Shown piece by piece: positions 1 to 4,772 of a stretch of 20,315 bases of DNA. The stretch is from a virus. The stretch is taken from the IMG/VR virus record IMGVR_UViG_3300043466_000717, positions 1 to 20,315 of that record. The stretch is one strand, 5' to 3'. The translations under genes and the position numbers were made by a program. Every line of letters starts with the position of its first letter. Position 1 is the stretch's first letter. The notes under the pieces are model-generated. The model had not been told where the DNA came from. It saw only the letters and a list, made by a program, of their open reading frames with translations, and ran no database searches.

Positions 1-1
1 C

Positions 2-136
2 CGCTTTAATGATGCTAAACTTCAACTAAAAATTATTGATGTGCCTATTCATATCTCATTTATTGAAACTATGATTAGTAAAATACAATACGCTATTGAT
101 TACAAAGCTAAAATTTATAAAACCTTAACCAACTAA
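2..136 (+). CDS. 3' end of an unknown gene, cut by the left edge
   Basis: An open frame runs from base 2 to a TAA at 134-136 and has no start inside the window's first codons, so this is the C-terminal 44 residues of a longer protein. The tail is lysine-rich and looks helical, ending in KIYKTLTN. Nothing identifies a family. It lies in the same direction as the next gene, 27 bases upstream, so it probably belongs to the same early operon. The continuous frame is seen directly; its coding status is inferred from context. Confidence 0.55.
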   Translation, partial: RFNDAKLQLKIIDVPIHISFIETMISKIQYAIDYKAKIYKTLTN

Positions 137-163
137 ACAGCCATAGACGGCAACAAAAAAAAC

Positions 164-376
164 ATGAACAACGCAGTATTATTACAAAGATTTGATTTAA
201 CACCAAAAGGAAAATTGGTAGTAGAACGCCTTGAAATTCTGTCAAAAGAATATAATGAAAACATGGAATACGAAATGATAATAAGTTTTGTTGAAGGTGG
301 AATAGTTATATTTTGGCTTGGAGAAGATGGAACTGAAATGCAACTTGAAGAATATTTAACCTTAACCAATGGATGA
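164..376 (+). CDS. Small hypothetical protein, 70 aa
   Basis: ATG follows an A-rich leader (AACAAAAAAAAC), the usual look of a Bacteroidota start without Shine-Dalgarno. The product is acidic in its C-terminal half and has alternating hydrophobic residues (EMIISFVEGGIVIFWLG) that suggest beta strands, not a membrane helix. I see no family signature. Its stop overlaps the ATG of the next small gene by eight bases (369-376), which suggests coupled translation. Position in a compact early operon supports it as a real gene; function unknown. Confidence 0.6.
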   Translation: MNNAVLLQRFDLTPKGKLVVERLEILSKEYNENMEYEMIISFVEGGIVIFWLGEDGTEMQLEEYLTLTNG

Positions 377-503
377 AGTAGAGAAGATACGCCTGGAAAT
401 ATGCAATCGAGTGATGAAAAAACACGCTGAAAAGGCAGAAGAAAAACGTAACCAATTTAAACCAAAACTAACTAAAACTAAACAAAATGGAAAAGACAAG
501 TAA
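369..503 (+). CDS. Very small basic protein, 44 aa
   Basis: This short frame begins at an ATG inside the end of the preceding gene (ATGGATGA overlap) and ends inside the start of the next one, overlapping it by 17 bases. Without it there would be a 110-base gap in an otherwise gap-free chain. The product starts MDEVEKIRLEI and is almost entirely charged, about a third Lys/Arg and a fifth Glu, so it is probably helical and may bind nucleic acid or a partner protein. No family recognised. The double start/stop overlap is the main support; the length makes it uncertain. Confidence 0.5.
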   Translation: MDEVEKIRLEICNRVMKKHAEKAEEKRNQFKPKLTKTKQNGKDK

Positions 504-702
504 GGGAATATTTGAATTTTTATGCAAACAGATGGAACAACTTGACAGAAAAGTAATATCTGTTGAGCATTTAAAAGCACAAGGCAATGCTGCCAAACAA
601 TTAAATAATCTTTTAAAGTATGAACTGGATAGAGCAAAGGCGGTTCAAAAGTTTAAAGATATTGACATTCGTAATATAGAAGGAAATGAGCCTATCAGTT
701 AG
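487..702 (+). CDS. Small hypothetical helical protein, 71 aa
   Basis: ATG at 487 follows an A-rich stretch (AACTAAACAAA). The product starts MEKTSKGIFEFLCKQMEQL and is rich in Lys, Glu, Gln and Leu, with heptad-like spacing from residue 8 to 60, so an all-helical fold is likely. This composition is common among small Bacteroidota phage early proteins of unknown role. The stop overlaps the next ATG by 17 bases. I do not recognise the family. Confidence 0.6.
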   Translation: MEKTSKGIFEFLCKQMEQLDRKVISVEHLKAQGNAAKQLNNLLKYELDRAKAVQKFKDIDIRNIEGNEPIS

Positions 703-1321
703 AAAAATAAACGATTTAGAGTTTGCCTTTACAGGTGAAAGATGTTTTGTTTTTTCTAAAACAGAAACCATCATAGTTAACGGAAAACAATTTACCAATA
801 CAGAGCGTGAAGGAAGATATGTTAATTATGATGAACTTTTTGAACAAGGTAAAATGCAATATTTTATGCCTGAGTGCTTATCATTTTTAGGTAGCCCAAA
901 ACTTTGGTACTATGAATATAATGATTCATATCAAATTGGTGGACTTAATGTAACAAATTCAGATTATTTTAGAAACATAATGCTTTTGCTAAAACTAATG
1001 GGTTTTGAATCTAATACAAGTAGATCTGGTGGAAATTATATTTTTAATCAAGATTACTATTTTGAATCAAACAAGTTTCCTTATACTATTGATTGCTATG
1101 CTGGAAGTATGGTAGAAATAGATTTAACATTTGAACAGATAATAAAATATAATTTATTTGGAACATCAAACTTAATGCTTTCTGATTTTGGGTATACTAA
1201 CCCACAAAAGGTTAAACTTTTTACTCCTTACTCAAAAGAAAATGAATTTAATAATGTTGATAGACTTATTTCATTTATTGAATATAGAACTCATTTATTA
1301 AACCAAAAATTAACCAACTAA
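686..1321 (+). CDS. Hypothetical phage protein, 211 aa
   Basis: The longest gene of the first early block. ATG lies inside the end of the preceding gene (GAAATGAGCC). The sequence is rich in Tyr, Phe and Asn, with alternating hydrophobic residues and a single short aromatic cluster (PKLWYYEYNDSYQIGG, about residues 71-86), which suggests a soluble mixed alpha/beta protein. I see no catalytic motif, no membrane segment and no zinc ligands. It ends four bases before the next start, so the two are co-transcribed. Function unknown; the unbroken 211-codon frame in a packed operon makes it a confident gene. Confidence 0.75.
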   Translation: MSLSVRKINDLEFAFTGERCFVFSKTETIIVNGKQFTNTEREGRYVNYDELFEQGKMQYFMPECLSFLGSPKLWYYEYNDSYQIGGLNVTNSDYFRNIMLLLKLMGFESNTSRSGGNYIFNQDYYFESNKFPYTIDCYAGSMVEIDLTFEQIIKYNLFGTSNLMLSDFGYTNPQKVKLFTPYSKENEFNNVDRLISFIEYRTHLLNQKLTN

Positions 1322-1325
1322 AATC

Positions 1326-1583
1326 ATGAAACCTAAAACACAACGTGAGGCACTTTTAAACCACTTTGCAAACGGTGGCAAGCTAAGTACTATTGAAGCA
1401 ACTCAGAGGCAATACGGCTATTGTACTAAGCTACCAAGCCGTATATTTGACTATGAAAATGAAGGATTTGTTTTTAAGCGTGAAGTCGTAAACAAAAAAA
1501 ACATTTTTGGAAAAACTTGCTACTTCAATTACTATACTTTGGATTTGAAAAAAACACCTAAAAAAGTTTTGAAATTGATTTAA
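1326..1583 (+). CDS. Small helix-turn-helix protein (HTH_39-like), 85 aa
   Basis: The product opens with KPKTQREALLNHFANGG, then STIEATQRQYGYCTKLPSRI and a C-terminal part with FDYENEGF and repeated Lys. This matches the pattern of the small winged-helix family often annotated HTH_39 in phages: a first helix with QREALLxHF, a turn containing T-x-x-EA, a recognition helix ending in L-x-x-RI, and a basic wing. By family it should be a small DNA-binding protein, possibly an early regulator. It is the last gene before the small-RNA locus, whose promoter starts inside its last codons; it could act on that promoter, but that is inference. Confidence 0.7.
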   Translation: MKPKTQREALLNHFANGGKLSTIEATQRQYGYCTKLPSRIFDYENEGFVFKREVVNKKNIFGKTCYFNYYTLDLKKTPKKVLKLI

Positions 1584-1596
1584 TTAGTTATATTTG
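1568..1596 (+). promoter_or_regulatory. Bacteroidota-type promoter of the small RNA
   Basis: TATATTTG at 1589-1596 matches the Bacteroidota -7 consensus TAnnTTTG exactly, and TTTG at 1568-1571 matches the -33 element. The 17-base spacer is within, though at the short end of, the range reported for this phylum. The predicted start is near 1601-1604, exactly where the folded region begins. It overlaps the end of the helix-turn-helix gene. Confidence 0.65.
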
Positions 1597-1601
1597 CTTT
1601 G

Positions 1602-1719
1602 TTGATTAAGGAATTGGGAACTCCTCGACAGATATCAAGCTAAGAGTTTAAATACCTCTTGCAACCAGTGAGTAGACTTGACTACGTTCCCACATTGAAT
1701 TGCAAGGGGTATTTTTTTT
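1602..1719 (+). ncRNA. Candidate structured small RNA with pseudoknot, about 118 nt
   Basis: The 169 bases between the genes at 1583 and 1753 hold no reading frame of note but contain nested complementarity. UGGGAAC at 1615-1621 can pair perfectly with GUUCCCA at 1686-1692. The latter sits in the loop of a 15-bp hairpin (1650-1664 with 1700-1714, one G-U pair), so the two helices form a pseudoknot. A short GUAG/CUAC stem (1672-1675 with 1682-1685) fits inside the same loop. AACUC at 1619-1623 can instead pair with GAGUU at 1644-1648, which competes with the pseudoknot. A consensus promoter lies just upstream and a U-tract ends the hairpin, so a discrete transcript is likely. I do not recognise a known RNA family, riboswitch or ribozyme core. 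Pairing is seen directly; the RNA itself is inference. Confidence 0.6.
1650..1719 (+). terminator. Intrinsic terminator of the small RNA
   Basis: Fifteen base pairs (AAATACCTCTTGCAA at 1650-1664 with TTGCAAGGGGTATTT at 1700-1714, one G-U) are followed by eight Ts at 1712-1719. The 35-base loop is unusually long for a plain terminator and contains the pseudoknot-forming GTTCCCA. It would also stop read-through from the upstream early genes, separating them from the replication genes. Confidence 0.7.
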
Positions 1720-1752
1720 AACGCTTAATCAATGCGAAATTGATTATAAATT

Positions 1753-1965
1753 ATGGCATACGAATTAGTATTTACTTCAACTGAAAGGTCTGAAGTTGAA
1801 TCCACACTTATTGCAAGGGCTAATCAATTTAATGAAATTTTTATTCAAATTGATGCTGGTGATTATCCACCATGTTTTTTATGTTTAGACAAAGAAACTG
1901 CTATAAGATTTGCAAAGGAATTACGTAAACAAATTTCATTTTTGGAGGAGGTTAACAATGGCTAA
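1753..1965 (+). CDS. Small hypothetical protein, 70 aa
   Basis: First gene after the small RNA. ATG follows ATTATAAATT with no Shine-Dalgarno. The product opens MAYELVFTSTERSEVESTL, has a central beta-like stretch (EIFIQIDAGDYPPCFLCLD) with a Cys-x-x-Cys-like pair (C41 and C44), and ends in a charged helix that contains the next gene's ribosome binding site. Only two cysteines are present, so a zinc site would need a dimer. No family recognised. The stop overlaps the ATG of the initiator gene by eight bases, so it probably feeds translation of that gene. Confidence 0.65.
   Translation: MAYELVFTSTERSEVESTLIARANQFNEIFIQIDAGDYPPCFLCLDKETAIRFAKELRKQISFLEEVNNG
1944..1951 (+). promoter_or_regulatory. 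Strong ribosome binding site that fixes the initiator start
   Basis: GGAGGAGG lies six bases before the ATG at 1958. Such a strong Shine-Dalgarno is exceptional here, where most genes have only A-rich leaders. It selects the start MAKRFTDTDK at 1958 over the in-frame upstream ATG at 1910, whose extra 16 residues are unlike the family. Confidence 0.8.
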
Positions 1966-2581
1966 AAGATTTACCGATACAGATAAATGGAAAAAGCCTT
2001 TTATTAGGGGTTTAAAATCTGAGTATAAAATACTTTGGCTTTATATTTTAGATGAGTGTGACCACGCTGGAGTATGGCAAGTTGACTTTGATGTTGCTAA
2101 GATTAAGATAGGTGAGCCAAATATAACTGAACAAGATGCTTTATTATGTTTTGGTGATAGGGTAATTTGCTTAGAAGGAAAATGGTTTATTAATGATTTT
2201 ATTGATTTTCAATATGGTGAACTTAATCCTGCAAATAGGGTTCATAAATCAGTAATTGATATAATTTCAAAATTCAAAAATAAGCCCCTTATAAGCCCCT
2301 TACAAGGAGCTAAGGATAAAGATAAAGAAAAGGATAAGGATAAAGATATTAATATACCTTCCTATTTAGAATTTTTAGAGTATGCTAAAACACTACCAAT
2401 TTACAAACCTACTTTTGATTATGCTATAACAGCAAAATATAACGCTTGGGTTGCTGATGGATGGAGGGATGGGCATAACAAACCAATTAAGAATTGGAAA
2501 ACAACCTTACAAAATACATTTCCTTATTTTAAGGAGGTGTCAATAAACACAACCAGTAAACCACCACGAGGATTATGTTAA
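1958..2581 (+). CDS. Replisome organizer / replication-initiator-like protein, 207 aa
   Basis: The N-terminal domain (about residues 1-100, MAKRFTDTDKWKKPFIRGL, then KILWLYILDECDHAGVW) is the small winged-helix-type domain found at the start of many phage replisome organizers. A lysine/aspartate linker follows (residues 119-130). The C-terminal domain (about 131-190) ends in the conserved NGW/DGW-x-KPIKNWK-x-x-LQNTFPYF pattern. By analogy with lambda O and gram-positive phage initiators it would bind the origin and recruit the helicase encoded next door. The helicase ATG overlaps this gene's stop by seven bases, which supports a paired role. The linker DNA contains tandem repeats that could be the origin. 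Role by family similarity; origin binding is inference. Confidence 0.75.
   Translation: MAKRFTDTDKWKKPFIRGLKSEYKILWLYILDECDHAGVWQVDFDVAKIKIGEPNITEQDALLCFGDRVICLEGKWFINDFIDFQYGELNPANRVHKSVIDIISKFKNKPLISPLQGAKDKDKEKDKDKDINIPSYLEFLEYAKTLPIYKPTFDYAITAKYNAWVADGWRDGHNKPIKNWKTTLQNTFPYFKEVSINTTSKPPRGLC
2280..2355 (+). repeat. Tandem repeats inside the initiator gene; candidate origin iterons
   Basis: ATAAGCCCCTT occurs twice in direct tandem (2280-2290 and 2291-2301). After 13 bases there are six GATAAA-like hexamers in a row (2315-2350: GATAAA, GATAAA, GAAAAG, GATAAG, GATAAA, GATATT). The block ends in the perfect AT palindrome ATATTAATAT (2346-2355). The layout of iterons, purine-rich strand and AT-rich element inside an initiator gene is that of the lambda ori within O. 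The hexamers also encode the Lys-Asp linker, so protein-level selection is a competing explanation. Confidence 0.45.
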
Positions 2582-3456
2582 TAGACTTTGATAAAATAAT
2601 TGAGCAAATAGAATATCACATCGACCATCCCGAAAGTTTTAGTTATAAACTACCAATAATGAACGGTTTATACAACTTTAAGAAAGGTAGAACAACTTAC
2701 TTTGCTGGCATTCCTTCACATGGTAAAAGTACATTTGTTTTTGAGTTGCTGATACAGCTAACCGAGAAACATGGCTTAAAACACGTTTTAGTCGCTCCTG
2801 AGGAAGGAACAGCAGCCGAGTTGTACATAACTATACTTTGCATGATTACAGGGCTTCAAAATCGCTCTAATGCGTTTAACCGTTTAACCAAAGAAGTATT
2901 TTATAAAAACATTGCCTACTTAAAGTCGCATTTTCATATTTATGATTTGGGTGAAAAGAGCGTATCACCTTATAAAATACTTGAAGATATTAAGGAATAC
3001 ATTATAGAGCATAAAATTGATACTTTGACCTTAGACCCCTGGAATGAATTAACTCATGATTTTAGTATTGGTGGCGGTAGGCAAGATATTTACTTAGAAA
3101 AAGTGCTTGGTGACATAAGACTATTTTCGAGGGCAAATAAAATACATACTTTTATAGTTGCACATCCTCGAACATTACAAAAGTCTAAGGATGGAGGCAA
3201 GTATGAACCGCCAACGGCTTATGAGTTTAGTGGTGGTGGAGCGTGGTATGCAAAAGCTGATGGAATTATTTGTGTATACCGACCTGAGGAATTTAGCGAA
3301 GTATTCAAAGAGCAAACCAAAGTTGAGATTATCATACAAAAAGCTAAAAGAGGAATAGGTAAAAAAGGAATTATCAACTTAGACTTTAACTTGCAAACAT
3401 CAAGATACATCGAACTGGATAAACCGATTGAAAATAATTTCACAGCACCTTTTTAA
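2575..3456 (+). CDS. DnaB/Twinkle-type replicative helicase, 293 aa
   Basis: A RecA-fold replicative helicase that should unwind DNA 5' to 3' at the phage fork. Walker A is GIPSHGKST (residues 45-53), Walker B is LTLDPW with D154, and VAHPR (about 195-199) is the conserved sensor motif; E76-E77 in APEEG is the likely catalytic glutamate region. A basic loop, KAKRGIGKKG, occupies about 256-265. At 293 residues it is much shorter than bacterial DnaB (about 450) and lacks the N-terminal helical collar that binds primase and loader. It consists of little more than the motor domain. The start overlaps the initiator's stop by seven bases, so loading by the partner is likely. No primase is visible in the window. 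Confidence 0.9.
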   Translation: MLIDFDKIIEQIEYHIDHPESFSYKLPIMNGLYNFKKGRTTYFAGIPSHGKSTFVFELLIQLTEKHGLKHVLVAPEEGTAAELYITILCMITGLQNRSNAFNRLTKEVFYKNIAYLKSHFHIYDLGEKSVSPYKILEDIKEYIIEHKIDTLTLDPWNELTHDFSIGGGRQDIYLEKVLGDIRLFSRANKIHTFIVAHPRTLQKSKDGGKYEPPTAYEFSGGGAWYAKADGIICVYRPEEFSEVFKEQTKVEIIIQKAKRGIGKKGIINLDFNLQTSRYIELDKPIENNFTAPF

Positions 3457-3483
3457 TAAATTAGCATTTAAATTAAATAATAT

Positions 3484-3491
3484 TATATTTG
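3484..3491 (+). promoter_or_regulatory. Bacteroidota -7 promoter element upstream of element A
   Basis: TATATTTG is an exact TAnnTTTG match, with a predicted start near 3497. No good TTG is found 17-20 bases upstream (only TTAG at 3461-3464), so the -33 part is weak. A direct repeat, GTGTCGGA at 3491-3498 and 3503-3510, sits at the predicted start and could be an operator. Transcription would pass through element A into the methyltransferase-like gene. Confidence 0.45.
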
Positions 3492-3517
3492 TGTCGGAAT
3501 AGGTGTCGGAGGAATGG

Positions 3518-3595
3518 CACATAACGGATTAGTGCTACACGATGGTAGCATATTAAACACAGTACGTGCTACTATCTTGTAACACTTGTTATGTG
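3518..3595 (+). other. Folded element A: inverted repeat with CACATAAC/GTTATGTG arms
   Basis: CACATAAC at 3518-3525 and GTTATGTG at 3588-3595 form a perfect 8-bp outer stem. GATGGTAGCA at 3541-3550 pairs with TGCTACTATC at 3567-3576 (10 bp, one G-U) as an inner stem. GTGCTAC occurs twice (3532-3538 and 3566-3572), and either copy can pair with the single GTAGCA at 3545-3550, so two folds compete. The long imperfect hairpin with short conserved ends resembles a folded recombination site such as attC, although the outer boxes differ from the RYYYAAC/GTTRRRY consensus by one position. The alternatives are a leader RNA or a protein-binding inverted repeat. Confidence 0.55.
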
Positions 3596-3624
3596 TAGTG
3601 GTTTAAATTAAATAATAATTAAAT

Positions 3625-4257
3625 ATGAAAAGAATTTTATTAGCTTGTGAAGAAAGTCAAGCAGTTACAAAAGCATTTAGAAAATTAGGTTTTGAAGCAT
3701 TTAGTTGCGATTTATTACCTTGTAGTGGCGGGCATCCTGAATGGCATTTCCAGGAAGATATGTTTGAAGTAATTAAGCGAGAGCCTAAATTTGATTTAAT
3801 GGTTGCTTTTCCTCCATGCACAGATTTAGCAGTAAGTGGAGCAAGACATTTTGAACGTAAAATTGCAGATGGTAGCCAACAAAAAAGCATTGAATTTTTT
3901 ATGAGTGTGATTAATGCAGACGTTGAAAGAATAGCAGTTGAAAATCCAATCGGAATAATGAGTGGTAGATATAGAAAACCAGACCAAATAATTCAACCTT
4001 GGATGTTTGGAGATAAAGCTCAAAAAAGTACTTGCTTATGGTTAAAGAATTTACCTTTATTAGAACCTACAAATATTGTAGAGAAAGGAGAGTTTTTTGA
4101 GTTTACAAGTAAAAAAGGAGAAAAGAAACGGATGCCTATGTGGTATTATAAAGCCTTACAAGATGCTAAAACACCAGCAGAAAGACGAACATTAAGAAGT
4201 AAATTCTTTCAAGGTATGGCAGATGCGATGGCTGAACAATGGAGTAAAGTTTTATAG
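3625..4257 (+). CDS. C5-cytosine DNA methyltransferase-like protein, 210 aa
   Basis: The N-terminus KRILLACEESQAVTKAF fits the cofactor-binding motif I of Rossmann-fold methyltransferases, with an acidic residue at D29 after the second strand. FPPCTDL (residues 62-68) carries the Pro-Pro-Cys of the C5-cytosine catalytic loop with C65, and AVENPIG (104-110) corresponds to the ENV motif. Conserved QPWMFGD (124-130) and FQGMADAMAEQW (195-206) define a compact phage/prophage family of about 200 residues. There is no obvious target-recognition domain, so its specificity and even its substrate are open. It might modify phage DNA against restriction or act on a nucleotide or RNA. The gene stands alone between folded elements A and B, with 168 bases before and 129 after, unlike its packed neighbours, so it may have been acquired separately. 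Confidence 0.75.
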   Translation: MKRILLACEESQAVTKAFRKLGFEAFSCDLLPCSGGHPEWHFQEDMFEVIKREPKFDLMVAFPPCTDLAVSGARHFERKIADGSQQKSIEFFMSVINADVERIAVENPIGIMSGRYRKPDQIIQPWMFGDKAQKSTCLWLKNLPLLEPTNIVEKGEFFEFTSKKGEKKRMPMWYYKALQDAKTPAERRTLRSKFFQGMADAMAEQWSKVL

Positions 4258-4280
4258 TCGAAGCGTGTACTTCACTATTA

Positions 4281-4333
4281 CACATAACTCAAAGCTAAAT
4301 GCCGTTTTAATGGCTTTTAGCGACTGTTATGCG
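4281..4333 (+). other. Folded element B: inverted repeat with CATAAC/GTTATG arms
   Basis: CATAAC at 4283-4288 pairs with GTTATG at 4326-4331, and GCTAAATGCC at 4294-4303 with GGCTTTTAGC at 4312-4321 (nine of ten positions), closing a short loop. The outer arms match those of element A: ACACATAAC here against GCACATAAC there, and GTTATGCG against GTTATGTG. The loop and inner stem are unrelated in sequence. Same outer boxes with different inner stems is how sites recognised by shape tend to look. No U-tract follows, so it is not a standard terminator. Confidence 0.55.
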
Positions 4334-4356
4334 ATGTTGTGTACTCACAATTTCGC
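4331..4356 (+). other. Hairpin in the leader of the DnaA-like gene
   Basis: GCGATGTTGTG (4331-4341) and CACAATTTCGC (4346-4356) form an 11-position stem with one mismatch and one G-U pair around a TACT loop. It abuts element B and lies 30 bases before the DnaA-domain gene. It could be a leader RNA structure or a binding site for that protein. GTGTAC occurs here (4339-4344) and at 4265-4270, on either side of element B. Confidence 0.4.
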
Positions 4357-4386
4357 ATTATTAAATAAATTAAACCAAAAAAAACC

Positions 4387-4764
4387 ATGATAGCAAACTA
4401 CACAATAGAACGTGCAAATGTAAAGTATGTTCAACCAAAGTTAACAGGATTAGCAGCAACTGATTTTATATTAGATTTATGTGCTAAAAGTTTTCACATT
4501 ACAGTTGACCAGTTAAGGTCTAATAGCAGAAAAAAAGAGTATACAGATGCTCGACATATTGCAAGGTGGTTTGTCTATTTCTATACTGATAAATCTTTAT
4601 TGTTGACTTCTATTTGCACAGGTGGCAAAGAGCATTCAGTTGTTTACAATGCACACGAAAAGGTTAAAAACTTTTTATTCACTGAGCCGTATTTTAAAAA
4701 AAGGTTTGATGCAATAAAAAATGAAATAGAAAAAAATATTGAACCAGTTAAATCAATTAATTAA
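4387..4764 (+). CDS. Stand-alone DnaA domain IV (origin-binding) protein, 125 aa
   Basis: Residues about 28-100 follow the DNA-binding domain of DnaA: a helix with FHITVDQLRSNSRKKEYTDARHIARW, then the signature GGKEHSVVYNAHEKV (79-93), equivalent to GGRDHSTVxHA of DnaA. No AAA+ ATPase, Walker motif or domain I/II is present. By family it should bind a DnaA-box-like sequence. Carrying only this domain, it could mark the phage origin, compete with host DnaA or act as a regulator. It follows element B and a hairpin, both rich in GTTATG-like sequence, which are plausible targets. I saw no canonical TTATNCACA box next to it. Domain assignment is firm; role is inference. Confidence 0.8.
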   Translation: MIANYTIERANVKYVQPKLTGLAATDFILDLCAKSFHITVDQLRSNSRKKEYTDARHIARWFVYFYTDKSLLLTSICTGGKEHSVVYNAHEKVKNFLFTEPYFKKRFDAIKNEIEKNIEPVKSIN

Positions 4765-4772
4765 ACCTGTTA

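Larger units (their letters stand above)
3467..3617 (+). repeat. 16-bp direct repeats flanking folded element A
   Basis: TTTAAATTAAATAATA occurs at 3467-3482 and again, identically, at 3602-3617, 135 bases apart. The copies bracket the promoter-like motif and folded element A, and the second copy is the leader of the methyltransferase-like gene. They could be a target duplication or the footprint of a duplicated leader. The low-complexity AT composition raises the chance of coincidence. Confidence 0.6.

Noticed and set aside
362-637. Minus-strand 91-codon frame over the small early genes
   Set aside because: It runs against the direction of a continuous overlapping gene chain, and its hydrophobic, Cys-rich sequence looks like antisense of Lys/Glu codons.
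1602-1719. Known ribozyme or riboswitch in the small-RNA locus
   Set aside because: No hammerhead core (CUGAUGA with GAAA) and no other conserved core I know is present; the pairing pattern does not match a family I recognise.
1910-1957. Upstream in-frame ATG for the initiator gene
   Set aside because: It would add 16 residues encoded by the end of the preceding gene; GGAGGAGG just before 1958 marks the true start.
3518-4333. Elements A and B called as true integron attC sites
   Set aside because: The outer boxes miss the RYYYAAC/GTTRRRY consensus by one position and no integrase is visible, so I report cassette-like structure only.
4257-4386. Canonical DnaA boxes near the DnaA-like gene
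   Set aside because: I found no TTATNCACA or its complement; GTTATGTG-type sequences differ too much to be called boxes.
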